Shown here in pieces: positions 21,654 to 30,221 of a DNA stretch of 64,000 bases. The first letter of the stretch is position 1, and each line of letters begins with the position of its first letter. Source of the stretch: CAWINY01 sp963837635 (GTDB lineage Bacteria > Acidobacteriota > Terriglobia > Terriglobales > Acidobacteriaceae); contig CAWINY010000004.1 of the NCBI GenBank assembly GCA_963837635.1, forward strand, positions 1 through 64,000, in the 5' to 3' direction. The translations under genes were made by a program, and so were the position numbers. The notes beneath the pieces are model-generated. The model was not told the DNA's origin. It worked only from the letters and a program-made list of their open reading frames with translations, and did no database searches.

Positions 21654-21979
21654 ATGGCTACCAGCACGGCAGAGACAATTCCGGCAACAAGGACAACCCG
21701 GACCGACAGCGGCTCCGAGAAACCAACAACCCGCACAAGCCGCACGCGCACGAATGCGGACGAGGAAACCACGATTGCGCGCGCTATTTCCTCGCCAAAA
21801 CAAATGGCGAAGGAGGAGGAACCCCAGCGCTAGACCGAGAAGTAGCAAGCGAGGGCGAAGCCCTCGTCGAAGCCTTGCGCTTGGGAGTGACGTATTACGC
21901 CATCCAGGAATTTCGCGTAATTCCGGACTTTGCGGGCAGGAGGCCGCAATTGAACAAGGAAGCCGTTCGCGGCAAATAG
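21654..21979 (+). CDS. Unknown charged protein, one frameshift near 21825
   Basis: ATG 21654 has an AGGAG site nine bases upstream. The N-terminal 55 residues are Thr/Arg-rich and look disordered ('TTRTSRTRTNADEETT'). After a shift near 21825 the sense continues 'ASEGEALVEALRLGVTYYA' and 'FRVIPDFAGRRPQL', ending at TAG 21979. The joined product has about 108 residues. No membrane segment, no recognised family. Confidence 0.4.
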
Positions 21980-22027
21980 AACATTCGCAATTCGGATTCT
22001 GGTTTTGAGATGTGATGGAGATTGCGC

Positions 22028-22374
22028 ATGAGCACTGCGATTTCTACCCGGCAAAAAGCGGCCCTGGAGCGACTCGATAAAGATCGCGCAGGCCGACACC
22101 GGGCAGAGCCGGAGATCGGCCGAGTTCTTGCTGAGCTGGTGGAACGCCCCAACTGCGGCGGCTTCGATCTGACCACGCTGTGGGGAGTGGACACGGAAAT
22201 CGCCGCCGACATGGTGACGGTGTTCGCCTTGGTGGCGAATTGCCATCATTACCCGGACGACCTGGGCTACGACGAGGAGTTCCAGACGAAATCGTCCACG
22301 CTTGGCGTCCGGCATTGAAACCGGCTGGTTACAGCCACGAGCTGATTGATAGCACTGGCTTCATTCACAGATGA
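22028..22374 (+). CDS. Unknown small protein, probable frameshift near 22290
   Basis: ATG 22028. The first frame (about 90 residues) includes 'RQKAALERLDKDRAG', 'LAELVERPNCGGFDLTTLWG' and 'FALVANCHHYPDDLGYDEE' and stops at 22318. The adjacent frame continues 'IVHAWRPALKPAGYSHELI' to TGA 22374 and fits better as the natural end. It is soluble and slightly acidic. No known family. Confidence 0.45.
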
Positions 22375-22416
22375 GGTTGATCTGTAGTGAGCGATCCGCA
22401 AGCTGATTGCGGTTGA

Positions 22417-22488
22417 GTGCTGGTCCGGTTCGTTTCGCGAGCCTGGCCGGAAACCCGAAACGTTTTCGACCAGGACAGCGAGAGAGCC
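22417..22488 (+). promoter_or_regulatory. Structured 5' leader, copy A (divergent)
   Basis: GTGCTGGTCCGG followed by CCTGGCCGGAAAC and a CGTTTTCGACCAGG arm aligns over about 70 bases with the two better-conserved leaders at 22865 and 23581. It sits about 55 bases upstream of the start at 22542, and the CCTGG and CCAGG blocks can pair. Confidence 0.4.
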
Positions 22489-22541
22489 GCGCCAGCGTCC
22501 CTCCCTTCTGTTCTGGTGACAGACGGAAAAGGAGGAATAGA

Positions 22542-22829
22542 ATGGTGAAGCAACGGTTTCTGGTGCTGTTCCGACGTTGGCTTTTCACCATGGCGAAGGT
22601 GTTCGGACCAATCCTGCTGTTCGAGGGGTTCGTCTTGGTTCGGCAATACCTTCAGTACGCGCCCTTAGGCATTCTGGATCTGCTGATGGGCGCACTTATG
22701 GCTCTCCTGCTCACAGCCCTGTTGTGTGGGCTGTGGACGTGGGGAGAGTGGTGGTGGTCGAAACTGCGCAGGCTTCGTGGTTTCGTGAGCGAGCTTCGGC
22801 AATGCTCACGGAAGCTATTGGAGTCCTGA
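22542..22829 (+). CDS. Small two-helix membrane protein
   Basis: A 95-residue protein from ATG 22542, chosen over upstream GTG codons because of the strong AAAAGGAGG site. Two hydrophobic segments are visible ('MAKVFGPILLFEGFVLV' and 'LLMGALMALLLTALLCGLW'), followed by a Trp-rich segment (WTWGEWWWSKL) and a basic tail. It is the first of three consecutive genes with related leaders. Function unknown. Confidence 0.55.
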   Translation: MVKQRFLVLFRRWLFTMAKVFGPILLFEGFVLVRQYLQYAPLGILDLLMGALMALLLTALLCGLWTWGEWWWSKLRRLRGFVSELRQCSRKLLES

Positions 22830-22864
22830 GGCGGTAAAGACCAACAAGGCGTAACGACTACATC

Positions 22865-22937
22865 TCGTGCTGGCCGGGCTTTGCTGCCTGGCCGAAATCT
22901 TTTCGGTTTTCGGCAATGGGTAGCGAAGAGACCGGCA
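22865..22937 (+). promoter_or_regulatory. Structured 5' leader, copy B
   Basis: TCGTGCTGGCCGG, then GCTTTGCTGCCTGGCC, then GCCGAAA (22891-22897) that can pair with TTTCGGC (22908-22914), then GGGTAGCGAAGAGACCGGCA. The shorter pairing CCGAAA-TCT-TTTCGG is an alternative. It is nearly identical to copy C, although the genes that follow are unrelated, so the leader itself is conserved. The gene starts 44 bases downstream. Confidence 0.55.
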
Positions 22938-22980
22938 GGTCCCCTTGCTGCCCCTTTGTCGCGACAACAAGGAGACTGCG

Positions 22981-23538
22981 ATGAAGTACGCGAAATATCT
23001 CGTGCTCTGGCTGGCGATATTCGCAAGAGCAGCCATGGCAATGCCCGTGTCGCACGGCGGTACCGGAGTGCCTGCGGGAACAACAATCACGATTCGGTTG
23101 GAGAAAGCACTTTCCAGCGATCGAAACTTGAGCGGAGAACAGTTCACTGCAAGCCTGGCTGTGCCATTGACCGTTAACGGACGGATCATCGCAAAGCAAG
23201 GCTCGGAAGTAAGAGGCCGGATATTGGGCGTTTCAGGGCGTAATGGCGCAAGCGCCTACCTCGTTCTTGAGCTGAATCAACTCGTTCTCGCAAGTGGCTG
23301 GTTCGAGTCAATCGCGACTGAGCCATTGGCGAGACGCAGCGAAGCGCACTCGACCGGCAGTCAAAGTTGGAATTTCCCGGCAGTGGGAACTTCCGTTGGA
23401 GCAGCGGTGGGAAAAGGCCGCGGAGCCGCTCTCGGCGCCACGATTGGAGCCTCCTTACGAGGACTTTCGGCGGCAGGGATGCGGGTGCAGCCCGTGGTGA
23501 TTAAGCCCAGCGAACTGCTGGTGTTTCGCTTGAAGTAA
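22981..23538 (+). CDS. Exported beta-domain protein related to the VirB10 C-terminal region
   Basis: A 185-residue protein from ATG 22981 (AACAAGGAGACTGCG upstream). There is a signal peptide ('LVLWLAIFARAAMAM'), then a beta-rich domain: 'VPAGTTITIRLEKALSSD', 'FTASLAVPLTVNGRIIAK', 'GSEVRGRILGVSGR'. A Gly/Ala-rich glycine-zipper-like segment follows ('VGAAVGKGRGAALGATIG') and a basic C-terminus. The beta pattern resembles the 'LPAGTRLVARL...VLPAGAKVFGRL' pattern of the VirB10-like protein here, so it may sit at the envelope. The gene is intact. Confidence 0.5.
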   Translation: MKYAKYLVLWLAIFARAAMAMPVSHGGTGVPAGTTITIRLEKALSSDRNLSGEQFTASLAVPLTVNGRIIAKQGSEVRGRILGVSGRNGASAYLVLELNQLVLASGWFESIATEPLARRSEAHSTGSQSWNFPAVGTSVGAAVGKGRGAALGATIGASLRGLSAAGMRVQPVVIKPSELLVFRLK

Positions 23539-23580
23539 GGCAACGCGACAGTCGTAACGGCTGTTGGCGACGAATACAAA

Positions 23581-23656
23581 TCGTGCTGGCCGGCGCTTTG
23601 CTGCCTGGCCGAAATCTTTAGTTCGGTTTTCGGCAAGGGCGGCGAAGAGACTGGCA
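23581..23656 (+). promoter_or_regulatory. Structured 5' leader, copy C, upstream of the RNA-polymerase-like gene
   Basis: Nearly identical to copy B over about 70 bases: TCGTGCTGGCCGG, GCTTTGCTGCCTGGCC, then GCCGAAA (23608-23614) pairing with TTTCGGC (23628-23634), then GGCGAAGAGACTGGCA. A two-base insertion in the loop leaves the stem intact. The gene starts about 50 bases downstream with a GAAGGAGA site. A following segment (AGTCTCCTTCGG) could mask that site by pairing, which suggests control of translation. Confidence 0.55.
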
Positions 23657-23707
23657 CGAGCAGTCTCCTTCGGCTGTCCTTGCTCGACAGTTTGAAGGAG
23701 ATCAGTC

Positions 23708-26561
23708 ATGTCCAAGGTTACGAACCGCGGCGCGAACCCTGTGTTGGCGCTCGAAGTCGATCGAACTGGCAGTGTGACGAAGAAGACGATGAAACTCGAT
23801 CAGGACTCGCAACTCACCAATAGCCTCTTGCAGGGACTCTATCCCGGCATTCGCGTGGCCACCGTCGATGTGCCCACCGAGCCGCTGGATGGTTGCGAGC
23901 AGGCCATGGTTGAGCAAGCGCTGACCCGGATCGAGGTGGATGGCGTCCGCTACAGCCTGGTAGGAGCCAGCGGCAGCGCCAAGAACGGCAAGTTCTACGC
24001 CGTCGAAAGCTCCTTTGAAAAGAAGCTTGGGGAGCGATTCCGCTTCTCACCGCAGGCCGCGATCACCTATTTCGGCATCCTGGTGTCCTCGTGCAAGGTG
24101 CTTATCGAGGAACCCGATTGCCGCGTCATGGTGGTCGATGATCATGAATTCGGCACCAACGATTGCCGGGGATGGATCTCGCAGTCGCTGTTCCGCAAAC
24201 TTCAGCAAAAGCACCAGGCCGAACTTCTTGCCAAGGAGACGGAGAAACTGCTGGCCCAACGGATCGCTGAGCTGCTCCGAGGACCAGGAGGATCTCGCGT
24301 TGTCCGAGGAAGAAGAGGCGGCGCTGGTAGAGCAAGCGAAGCGCAGGATTCAAGGCAAGCGAATCGGCGCGCATCGCTTCTATCAATTCCGCCTGGCGTT
24401 CGACCGAACCCAGGCGAAGGGCGCATTCAAGGTCATGGCGGATGAGGTCGCGCGGCATCTCGAAGCCGACATCATCCTGCCCAGATCGTGCGTGAAGCCC
24501 AAGTACCAGGGAGGCGTGCTGCGGACGATTCGCTCACTCGTGGGCGAATCGCCAGGCTCACACCTTCCGCGGCCCGGTGGTCGTTGGCTTTCGCGATGTC
24601 TCCCGCAACCTCGAATTCAATTCGAGCTACACCCTGCTGGAGCACGCGCCGGATGAGTCCATCGAGCTCGAAATCAAGCCGTACGCTCTCAGCCAGATCG
24701 GGAAAGTGCGGCAGGCCTTCGAGGAGAACAACTTCACCGAGCTGTTCCAGTTGCTGGGCACCCAGGAAAGCCAACGGGTGCTGGAGCCCGGCGAAGAACC
24801 CGATCCCGACTACACTTCGAGCGAATACACGGTGGCGCAGGCGACACTGATCGCCGACGCTACCGGCTACATGTTGAAACACCCATTCATCCAGCATCAC
24901 CTCCAACGGGTGCTGATGAAGTGGGCGTATCGCCTGTGCACCAGCGGCGGTTTTCGTCTGCCTGGGTTCGCCCTCGCAGACGATGGCTACCTCTTCTTGC
25001 ACGAAGGCCATGTGGTGTGCGGCTCGGATTGGATTCCGAAGTCCAGCGCCATCGCTCAATCGGAGTGCAAGCGTGGTCTCGTGGTGCGCTATCCCATCCG
25101 CATGAAGGAAGATCTGCTGCCGGTTGAGAATCTGTCTGCGGAAGACACGGTTCGTCTGCTGACTGAGCACCTTGCACAACGTGGGTGCCAGCTTTCGGCC
25201 GAACAGGTTGCTGCCGTTGCCAGAGAACAACTGCAGTTGACAGGCACGCTGATCCTTCATTCGGGAACCGCTTCCAGGAACGGCGGAGACTTTGACTTCG
25301 ATATGGTGTGCCTGGTCGAGGACAACCGGTTTCCCCGGTTCGTCGAAGACCGGTTCGCCTACGAAGAACAGCACTCTGCCATCAAGAACAAGAACCCCAA
25401 ACCTCCCAGTCCCTGGTGGAACCTTCCGCAAGTCGCCATGCAAGCACGCGGCAACCAGATCGGCGCCATTACCGATTTGAAGACCTCGTGCCTGGCGAAA
25501 GGAAGGCCCGACCTTGCACGGGAACTGGTGGACCAGCTTCAGAACGCGCTTGGATCAACTGAAGCATGGAACCCAGCCTGACCAGGAGGTCATTCGCAAC
25601 ATCCGCAACGATGTTCCCACAACGCCTTGGCTGAAGCTGAAACAGAAACGCCGGATCGAGGACATGGACGAGCATCTGGAAGTCGATGCCAACGATAAGG
25701 TCGGGACGGCTGTACAACTTCACGCGCAAGGAATTGGGGCGGTTCTTCGGTAGTGCGGCCACGGCGCCCTTGAGCGATTTCCGGGGAGTCATTGGTGGAC
25801 AGAGCTTCACTCCGGAGATCTATCAGGAGTGCTTCGTGGTCAACCGGTACTACGGGAACCGCGTAACCGAAATCATGGGCCGACGCCAACAGCTTCTGGC
25901 GGAGCTGGAGAAAGCCAATGCCGAGATCGAGGCACACAAGCAGGATGCCGAGGCTCGCAAGGAACTTTTCTTCCGGCGCAACCAGGCTTCCGCCGCTTTG
26001 AATGCGTACGACAAAAAGGCGGGAGAAGAGCTGAAGGCGCTGGTCAACGCGCTGCAGAAGTGGAGCAGCAGCAAGAACGGAACGCGATTGTCCTACCTGT
26101 CGGCCCTGCACTCGATTGTTTGCAGGGAGCGGCGAGCGGTCCCGGACCCGAACTTTGTGGCTGGAACCGGGTCGATCGTGTTCTACAGCTTCCCGCAAGA
26201 GGTCGTCAATCAGATCGCGGAGCGTACCGGTGGCCGCCCGGTCACCGTGGAAATTCCCAATCTGTGCGACGGCGAAGTGGAAATCGACGCCGAGGGACGG
26301 ATCTTTCTGGTCCAGCCCTTCACGCAGGCCAATGGCCAACTCCTGGAACGCCTGATCTTCGTGGCGCAGGTCACGAAGACGGGAGAGGTGTTCACCGATC
26401 GCGACGAGAAAGGCTCGCCGATGATCCTGGAGCGGGTCCGGCCATTTCCCATCAAGGCGGGACGCAGTGAAATACGCAATGGGAAGGTCATCTTCCCGGA
26501 AACCCAGCAGCGGCCGCAACTGCCCACGAGGAGTTACACGCCGCTGCCTGAAACCAATTAA
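23708..26561 (+). CDS. Two-barrel RNA polymerase of the RDR/QDE-1/YonO type, four frameshifts
   Basis: About 950 codons from ATG 23708 to TAA 26561, with frame changes near 24285, 24570, 25555 and 25705. Ordered motifs match cellular RNA-dependent RNA polymerases (PF05183 type): 'NDCRGWIS' (24158-24181) for TDGxGxIS; QFR...AKG (24383-24420) for QxRxGGxKG; 'PRSCVKPKY' (about 24480-24506) for LRxSMxKF; 'VVRYPIRMKEDL' (25081-25116) for RxPxxxPGD; 'NGGDFDFDM' with GAC-TTT-GAC-TTC-GAT at 25288-25302 for the catalytic DxDGD; and 'ALDQLKHG' (about 25551-25573) for AVDxxKxG. The catalytic glycine is phenylalanine, but the three aspartates remain. The C-terminal part has a coiled coil (25890-26060). 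By family, members copy RNA (RDR, QDE-1) or transcribe DNA (phage YonO); which applies here is unknown. The gene lies within the secretion operon. Confidence 0.7.
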
Positions 26562-26571
26562 CCCCAACCGT

Positions 26572-26601
26572 CCAGGAGACTTCTTCCCCGAAGTCTCCTG
26601 G
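26572..26601 (+). terminator. Perfect 12-bp stem hairpin after the polymerase gene
   Basis: CCAGGAGACTTC (26572-26583), loop TTCCCC, GAAGTCTCCTGG (26590-26601), beginning ten bases after the stop codon. No T-run follows, so it may be an attenuator, an RNA 3'-end protector or a processing site rather than a full terminator. The next gene starts 43 bases further on. Confidence 0.6.
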
Positions 26602-26643
26602 GCTGTACACAAGTGGGAAAGCAAAAGAAGAAGGAAGCGAGCC

Positions 26644-27523
26644 ATGAAACGTGTTGTGCTGACATTTGCCGTACTGGCAGCAGCCCTTATCCCGGCGGTT
26701 GCTCAAACGATTGAAAGCCAAACCACGGACCGCACCCGCATTGTGCATCTGAAAACGGCGCTCAACCATCTGACGGTCATTGAAGTCGCCGACCCGGTCC
26801 TGCAAGTGGCGACTGGGAGCCCGTCTTTCAAGGTGGAGTGGCGGGAAAACAAAGTGTTTGTTCAGCCCACCGAGGTAGGCGCCGCCACCAACTTGTTCAT
26901 CTGGACGGCGAACCAGCGGCTAAACTACGAACTGGAGCCAGCCGGACCGGTGACCGACATGAATTTTGCCGTGGACCAAGCCCCGGTTCACGTCGATCCG
27001 GTCAAGCCGGCTAATGCGGCTCCAGCGGTCCCAACTCTGCCCGCGATTACCGAACTGCTGCTCGCGGGAAAGCCCGTTCGGCTGCTGCCTTCCAAACAAC
27101 GCGCCGCGAAGCCGGTCGAAGTGTGGATCAGCGACGTCTATGAGAAAGATGGCCGGCTGCTGATTCGCTACGCTGTTCGCAACCATGGCACCGAACCATA
27201 CACCGTCGATACGCCCCTGGTGTACCAGTTGGACGGAGTGCGCTCTCCACAGTCGCTCTACAGCCTCGTCAATTCCCAGCTTGGCGACGAGCAAGCGGCC
27301 AAACTCAAGGCCAAACAACAGACCCCGGTCAAGGTTTTGGATGGGCAAATGCAGTCGGCGCCATTGCTCCGGGCGAAGAGGCAGTCGGCGTGGTGGCCTT
27401 GCAAGTGGCGTCGAGCACTCACCCCACAATCCTGCGCTTCCAGTTTCCCAGTCCGAAACGTCGTCGGAAAGCGGGCTGAGTGACAGCCAGCAGGCGCAAA
27501 TTGCCGCGTTTCTCGTGCGGTAG
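26644..27523 (+). CDS. Second VirB9/TrbG-like exported protein, frameshifted near its 3' end
   Basis: ATG 26644 (AAGAAGGAAGCGAGCC upstream). A signal peptide ('VVLTFAVLAAALIPAVAQ') precedes an N-terminal beta domain ('LNHLTVIEVADPVLQVA', 'WRENKVFVQPTEVGAATNLF'), a short linker and a second beta domain ('VWISDVYEKDGRLLIRYAV', 'TVDTPLVYQLDG'). Near 27360 the sense shifts to 'APGEEAVGVVALQV', equivalent to the 'PGERADGVVLFER' end of the protein at 7757. A second shift probably leads to the end at 27523. It is a diverged paralogue of the first VirB9-like gene, so the envelope complex may contain two such subunits. Confidence 0.55.
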
Positions 27524-27534
27524 AAGGTGACGCC

Positions 27535-27759
27535 ATGGCGGAGCTACTCACCGCTAAATCGGTCCACGACACGCTGCGCCAGTATGCGCGCAATCGCTCC
27601 GATCTTGGAGTGGGCAAGGCCATACTTGATGGACTGCTCGAACCCGCTAGCCCGTTTGATCGGAAAGGCGCGCGGTCACCCAAACGCTGGTTCGTCCTGT
27701 TCGCTCTGCTGGCCGCTCTGGCGTTCGGCTGTTTCATCTACTTCAACGGTCTGTCGTAA
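27535..27759 (+). CDS. Small single-helix membrane protein
   Basis: A 74-residue protein from ATG 27535 with a soluble N-terminal helix ('TAKSVHDTLRQYARN') and one C-terminal membrane segment ('WFVLFALLAALAFGCFIYF'). It is intact and tightly spaced after the VirB9-like gene (12 bases). Tail-anchored topology is likely. It has no recognised family; a minor secretion-system component is inferred from position only. Confidence 0.5.
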   Translation: MAELLTAKSVHDTLRQYARNRSDLGVGKAILDGLLEPASPFDRKGARSPKRWFVLFALLAALAFGCFIYFNGLS

Positions 27760-27769
27760 GGCAAAGAGC

Positions 27770-28027
27770 ATGGACGATAACGGCAACACCGGTGCGAGAC
27801 CTCCTGTTCCACAAGAAACAGACGGCAACGCACAAGAGCTAGTCCGCGACTGGGAGCTTCTGTTTTGGGGTTTCCTCATGTTCGGTTTGGCCCGGCTGGG
27901 GTGGATGTATCTGTATCGGCCGCAGAACAGCGCCTTTCATTTAGGAATCGCTTGTGGGTTCGTATTCTGCGGTGCTCTTGGGTTTCTGATGCGCTGGGTG
28001 CTACGTCCCGGGGCGAACGGGCATTGA
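27770..28027 (+). CDS. Small two-helix membrane protein
   Basis: An 85-residue protein from ATG 27770 (GCAAAGAGC upstream). It has an acidic, probably disordered N-terminus and two hydrophobic segments ('LLFWGFLMFGLARLGWMYL' and 'LGIACGFVFCGALGFLMRW'). It is intact and part of the run of small membrane genes leading to virD4. Unknown family. Confidence 0.5.
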   Translation: MDDNGNTGARPPVPQETDGNAQELVRDWELLFWGFLMFGLARLGWMYLYRPQNSAFHLGIACGFVFCGALGFLMRWVLRPGANGH

Positions 28028-28039
28028 GGGACAGTGACT

Positions 28040-28430
28040 ATGGGAAGAAGTGCACGCTGGAAGTTGAGGCTGAGCCAAGTCGAGACATTTGTTTTCTTCG
28101 CGGCCATGCTGCTGGCCATCACCTTGGAAGGGGCATGCGTATATTGGCTGGGCGCGGCCAGCGTAACCCGAGTACCTGGGGGACATCCATTCTCCGAATC
28201 TGGTGGGCGAGTGGACAGCAGCGACGCTGCCGCAGTGCTGGTTGCTGGGAGCGTTGCTCGTGCTCCTGTACCGTGTAGCGGCCATGCTGTTACCGCCCCA
28301 GAGCTGGGACCGGGCTGAAGCGCAATCCAATCGCCGCGCTTTCTTGCGCCTCTGGCGCTGGACAGTGGCCCTGGGCGCTTTACAAGTGGGCGCTCTGTAC
28401 CTCGACCGCTTCACGATGGGGGTGCACTGA
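28040..28430 (+). CDS. Membrane protein upstream of virD4, one frameshift near 28170
   Basis: ATG 28040 gives 'RLSQVETFVFFAAMLLAIT' and a first membrane helix. After a shift near 28170 the sense continues 'YLGDIHSPNLVGEWTAATL', a second helix ('CWLLGALLVLLYRVAAMLL') and a third ('WTVALGALQVGALYL'), ending at TGA 28430, which overlaps the start of virD4. About 130 residues joined. It may be a VirD4-associated inner-membrane protein; no family recognised. Confidence 0.45.
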
Positions 28431-30212
28431 TGCGCGAGTCGTATGCCGAGCACAACCACCATCCGCCAGTTCTGGAGAGCATTGAAATCGTAATCGCTCT
28501 CGTACTGATGGCATTCTGCTGGTTTACCTGGTTCGTGGCTCGCGAGCGGTACCACCTCGAAAACCGTCAGATTGCTGAGCTGGCTTGTTACATGACGCTG
28601 GGGCTGCTCGCTATCGCCGGCTCAGCCATCCTGATCGCCACCCAACGCTCTCGGCGCGAAAAACAGTGGCCGCATCCGCCGATGGTCGTGTCCCGGAAAC
28701 GAGATGAACGGCTAACCGGCGACGCCTGGAAACAAGATGCCGTGGTACTCGGTTACGACATCCACGGCAAGCCGTGGTACTGGCCGGACAGAGTGCGCGT
28801 GATGCAGGGCATCGTGCTGGGCATGACCGGCTCTGGCAAGACCACCTTATTAAGGAACATCATCACCCAGGATTTGGCGCGGGTCGTGGGCACTCCGGAC
28901 GATCCCCACCGCTTGCCTATGGTGATATTCGATGGCAAGGGGGATCTGGAGTTCTTTTACGATCTCCTGCCGCACGTGCACCGCGCCGGACGGTTGCATC
29001 AGCTCCGGGTCCTGAATCCGGCGCGTCCCGACATCTCCGTGCGGTACAACCCGTTTCACTGCACGGACGACGACTACATGCCCGTGGTCAACATGGTTTT
29101 CGGTTCTTTCAACCTGCATGACGAGTTCTTCGCCAAGCACCAGTTGAACTATTTGGCAGACATCGTGCGTGTGCTGGTGCACACCGGCCAAAAGTTCAAC
29201 TTCTATGACGTACTGGTGATGGCCATCGACGAACAAGTGCTGAAGGAGCAGGTCGAGAAGGCGCGCCGCCGAATGGATCAGGAGTCGTCCATCCCTGTGC
29301 AACGGCGGCTCAACTTCGAAATGTCGGTGAAGAACCTGTACCAGTCGTTTGGGGACCGCGAGCGCGTCCCGAAGATTCAAGGCTTGGTCAACGAGTGTAT
29401 GACCTTCCTGGACGATGAGCTGAGCGTGATCACCGGCCCATACGAGGAGTTGTTGTCGCTTGATGAGGTGATCGAGCAGGAGCTGATCCTGTTTGTCTCG
29501 CTGAATGTAAACAAGAACACCGAACCGGTGCGCGCTCTGGGAAAGATGCTGCTGCAGAACTTGCAACTGGTCGTCGGCAAGCGATACGAAAGCGAGGAAC
29601 AGCGTCGGCGCTCGAACCGGCCGATGTTCAGCGTGGTGCTGGACGAGTTTGCACCGTTCGGATACCGCAACTTTGCGCAGATCCTGCAAACCGCCCGCGG
29701 CACCCACACCGCGTTCCTGTTCTCGATGCAAAGTCTGCCGCAGCTTATGCAAGTCGGCCGAGGATTCAAGGAAGATGTGACCTCGGCCCCCAACACGACC
29801 ATGACGTTGCGCACCCGTGACGAGGAAACCGCGCGCTACTTCCTCCGCGCCTCGGCGGAGCACGCGGTGACCCGGCGCAGCGTTTCGATGCACCGCTGGC
29901 GGCTATTTGGCTACGAGAAATACGAGGCGACTGACCGGGCAGTCGAAAGTGAAGACCGCGAGACTCGCGCGCTCGACGAGCACATCAAGAATCTCCCCAA
30001 GGGACAAATGGAAATCCTGATGACGGATGACACGCGCGGCACGTTGCACCAGTTGTTGCACGTCCGTCCGCCGCAGGACGTCAGCGATTCCACACTTCGA
30101 GCCGGAGCTGTATGCGCGAATGCGACAGTCGAGAGATCAATCCGCTGGCGCGAACCTGCGATTCGCGAACCCGGAGCTGATTGCGCAGCACCGTTATGGC
30201 CGTCGCGCATGA
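28430..30212 (+). CDS. virD4: VirD4/TraG-family coupling ATPase, one frameshift near 30095
   Basis: The coupling protein delivers the DNA-protein substrate to the secretion channel. Two N-terminal membrane helices ('IVIALVLMAFCWFTWFV' and 'LGLLAIAGSAILIATQ') anchor it. The ATPase domain has Walker A 'LGMTGSGKTTLLRN' near residue 130 and Walker B 'FSVVLDEFAPFG', followed by 'LQTARGTHTAFLFSMQSL', the sensor region. Near 30095 the sense shifts and the natural end ('FANPELIAQHRYGRRA') is at 30212. About 594 residues, typical for the family. Its presence shows that the system is meant for DNA transfer rather than effector export alone. Confidence 0.85.
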
Positions 30213-30221
30213 GGGCGCACC

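Noticed and set aside
22865..22937. Cyclic-di-GMP (GEMM) riboswitch
   Set aside because: A GGGTAGCGAAGAGACC stretch recalls part of that motif, but the 5' half with its conserved tetraloop receptor is not present.
23708..26561. Bacterial RNA polymerase beta' fragment
   Set aside because: The DxDxD block is similar, but the surrounding motifs (DxxGxIS, RxPxxxxxD, AxDxxKxG) follow the single-chain RDR/QDE-1 order, and zinc ribbons and the bridge-helix signature of beta' are absent.
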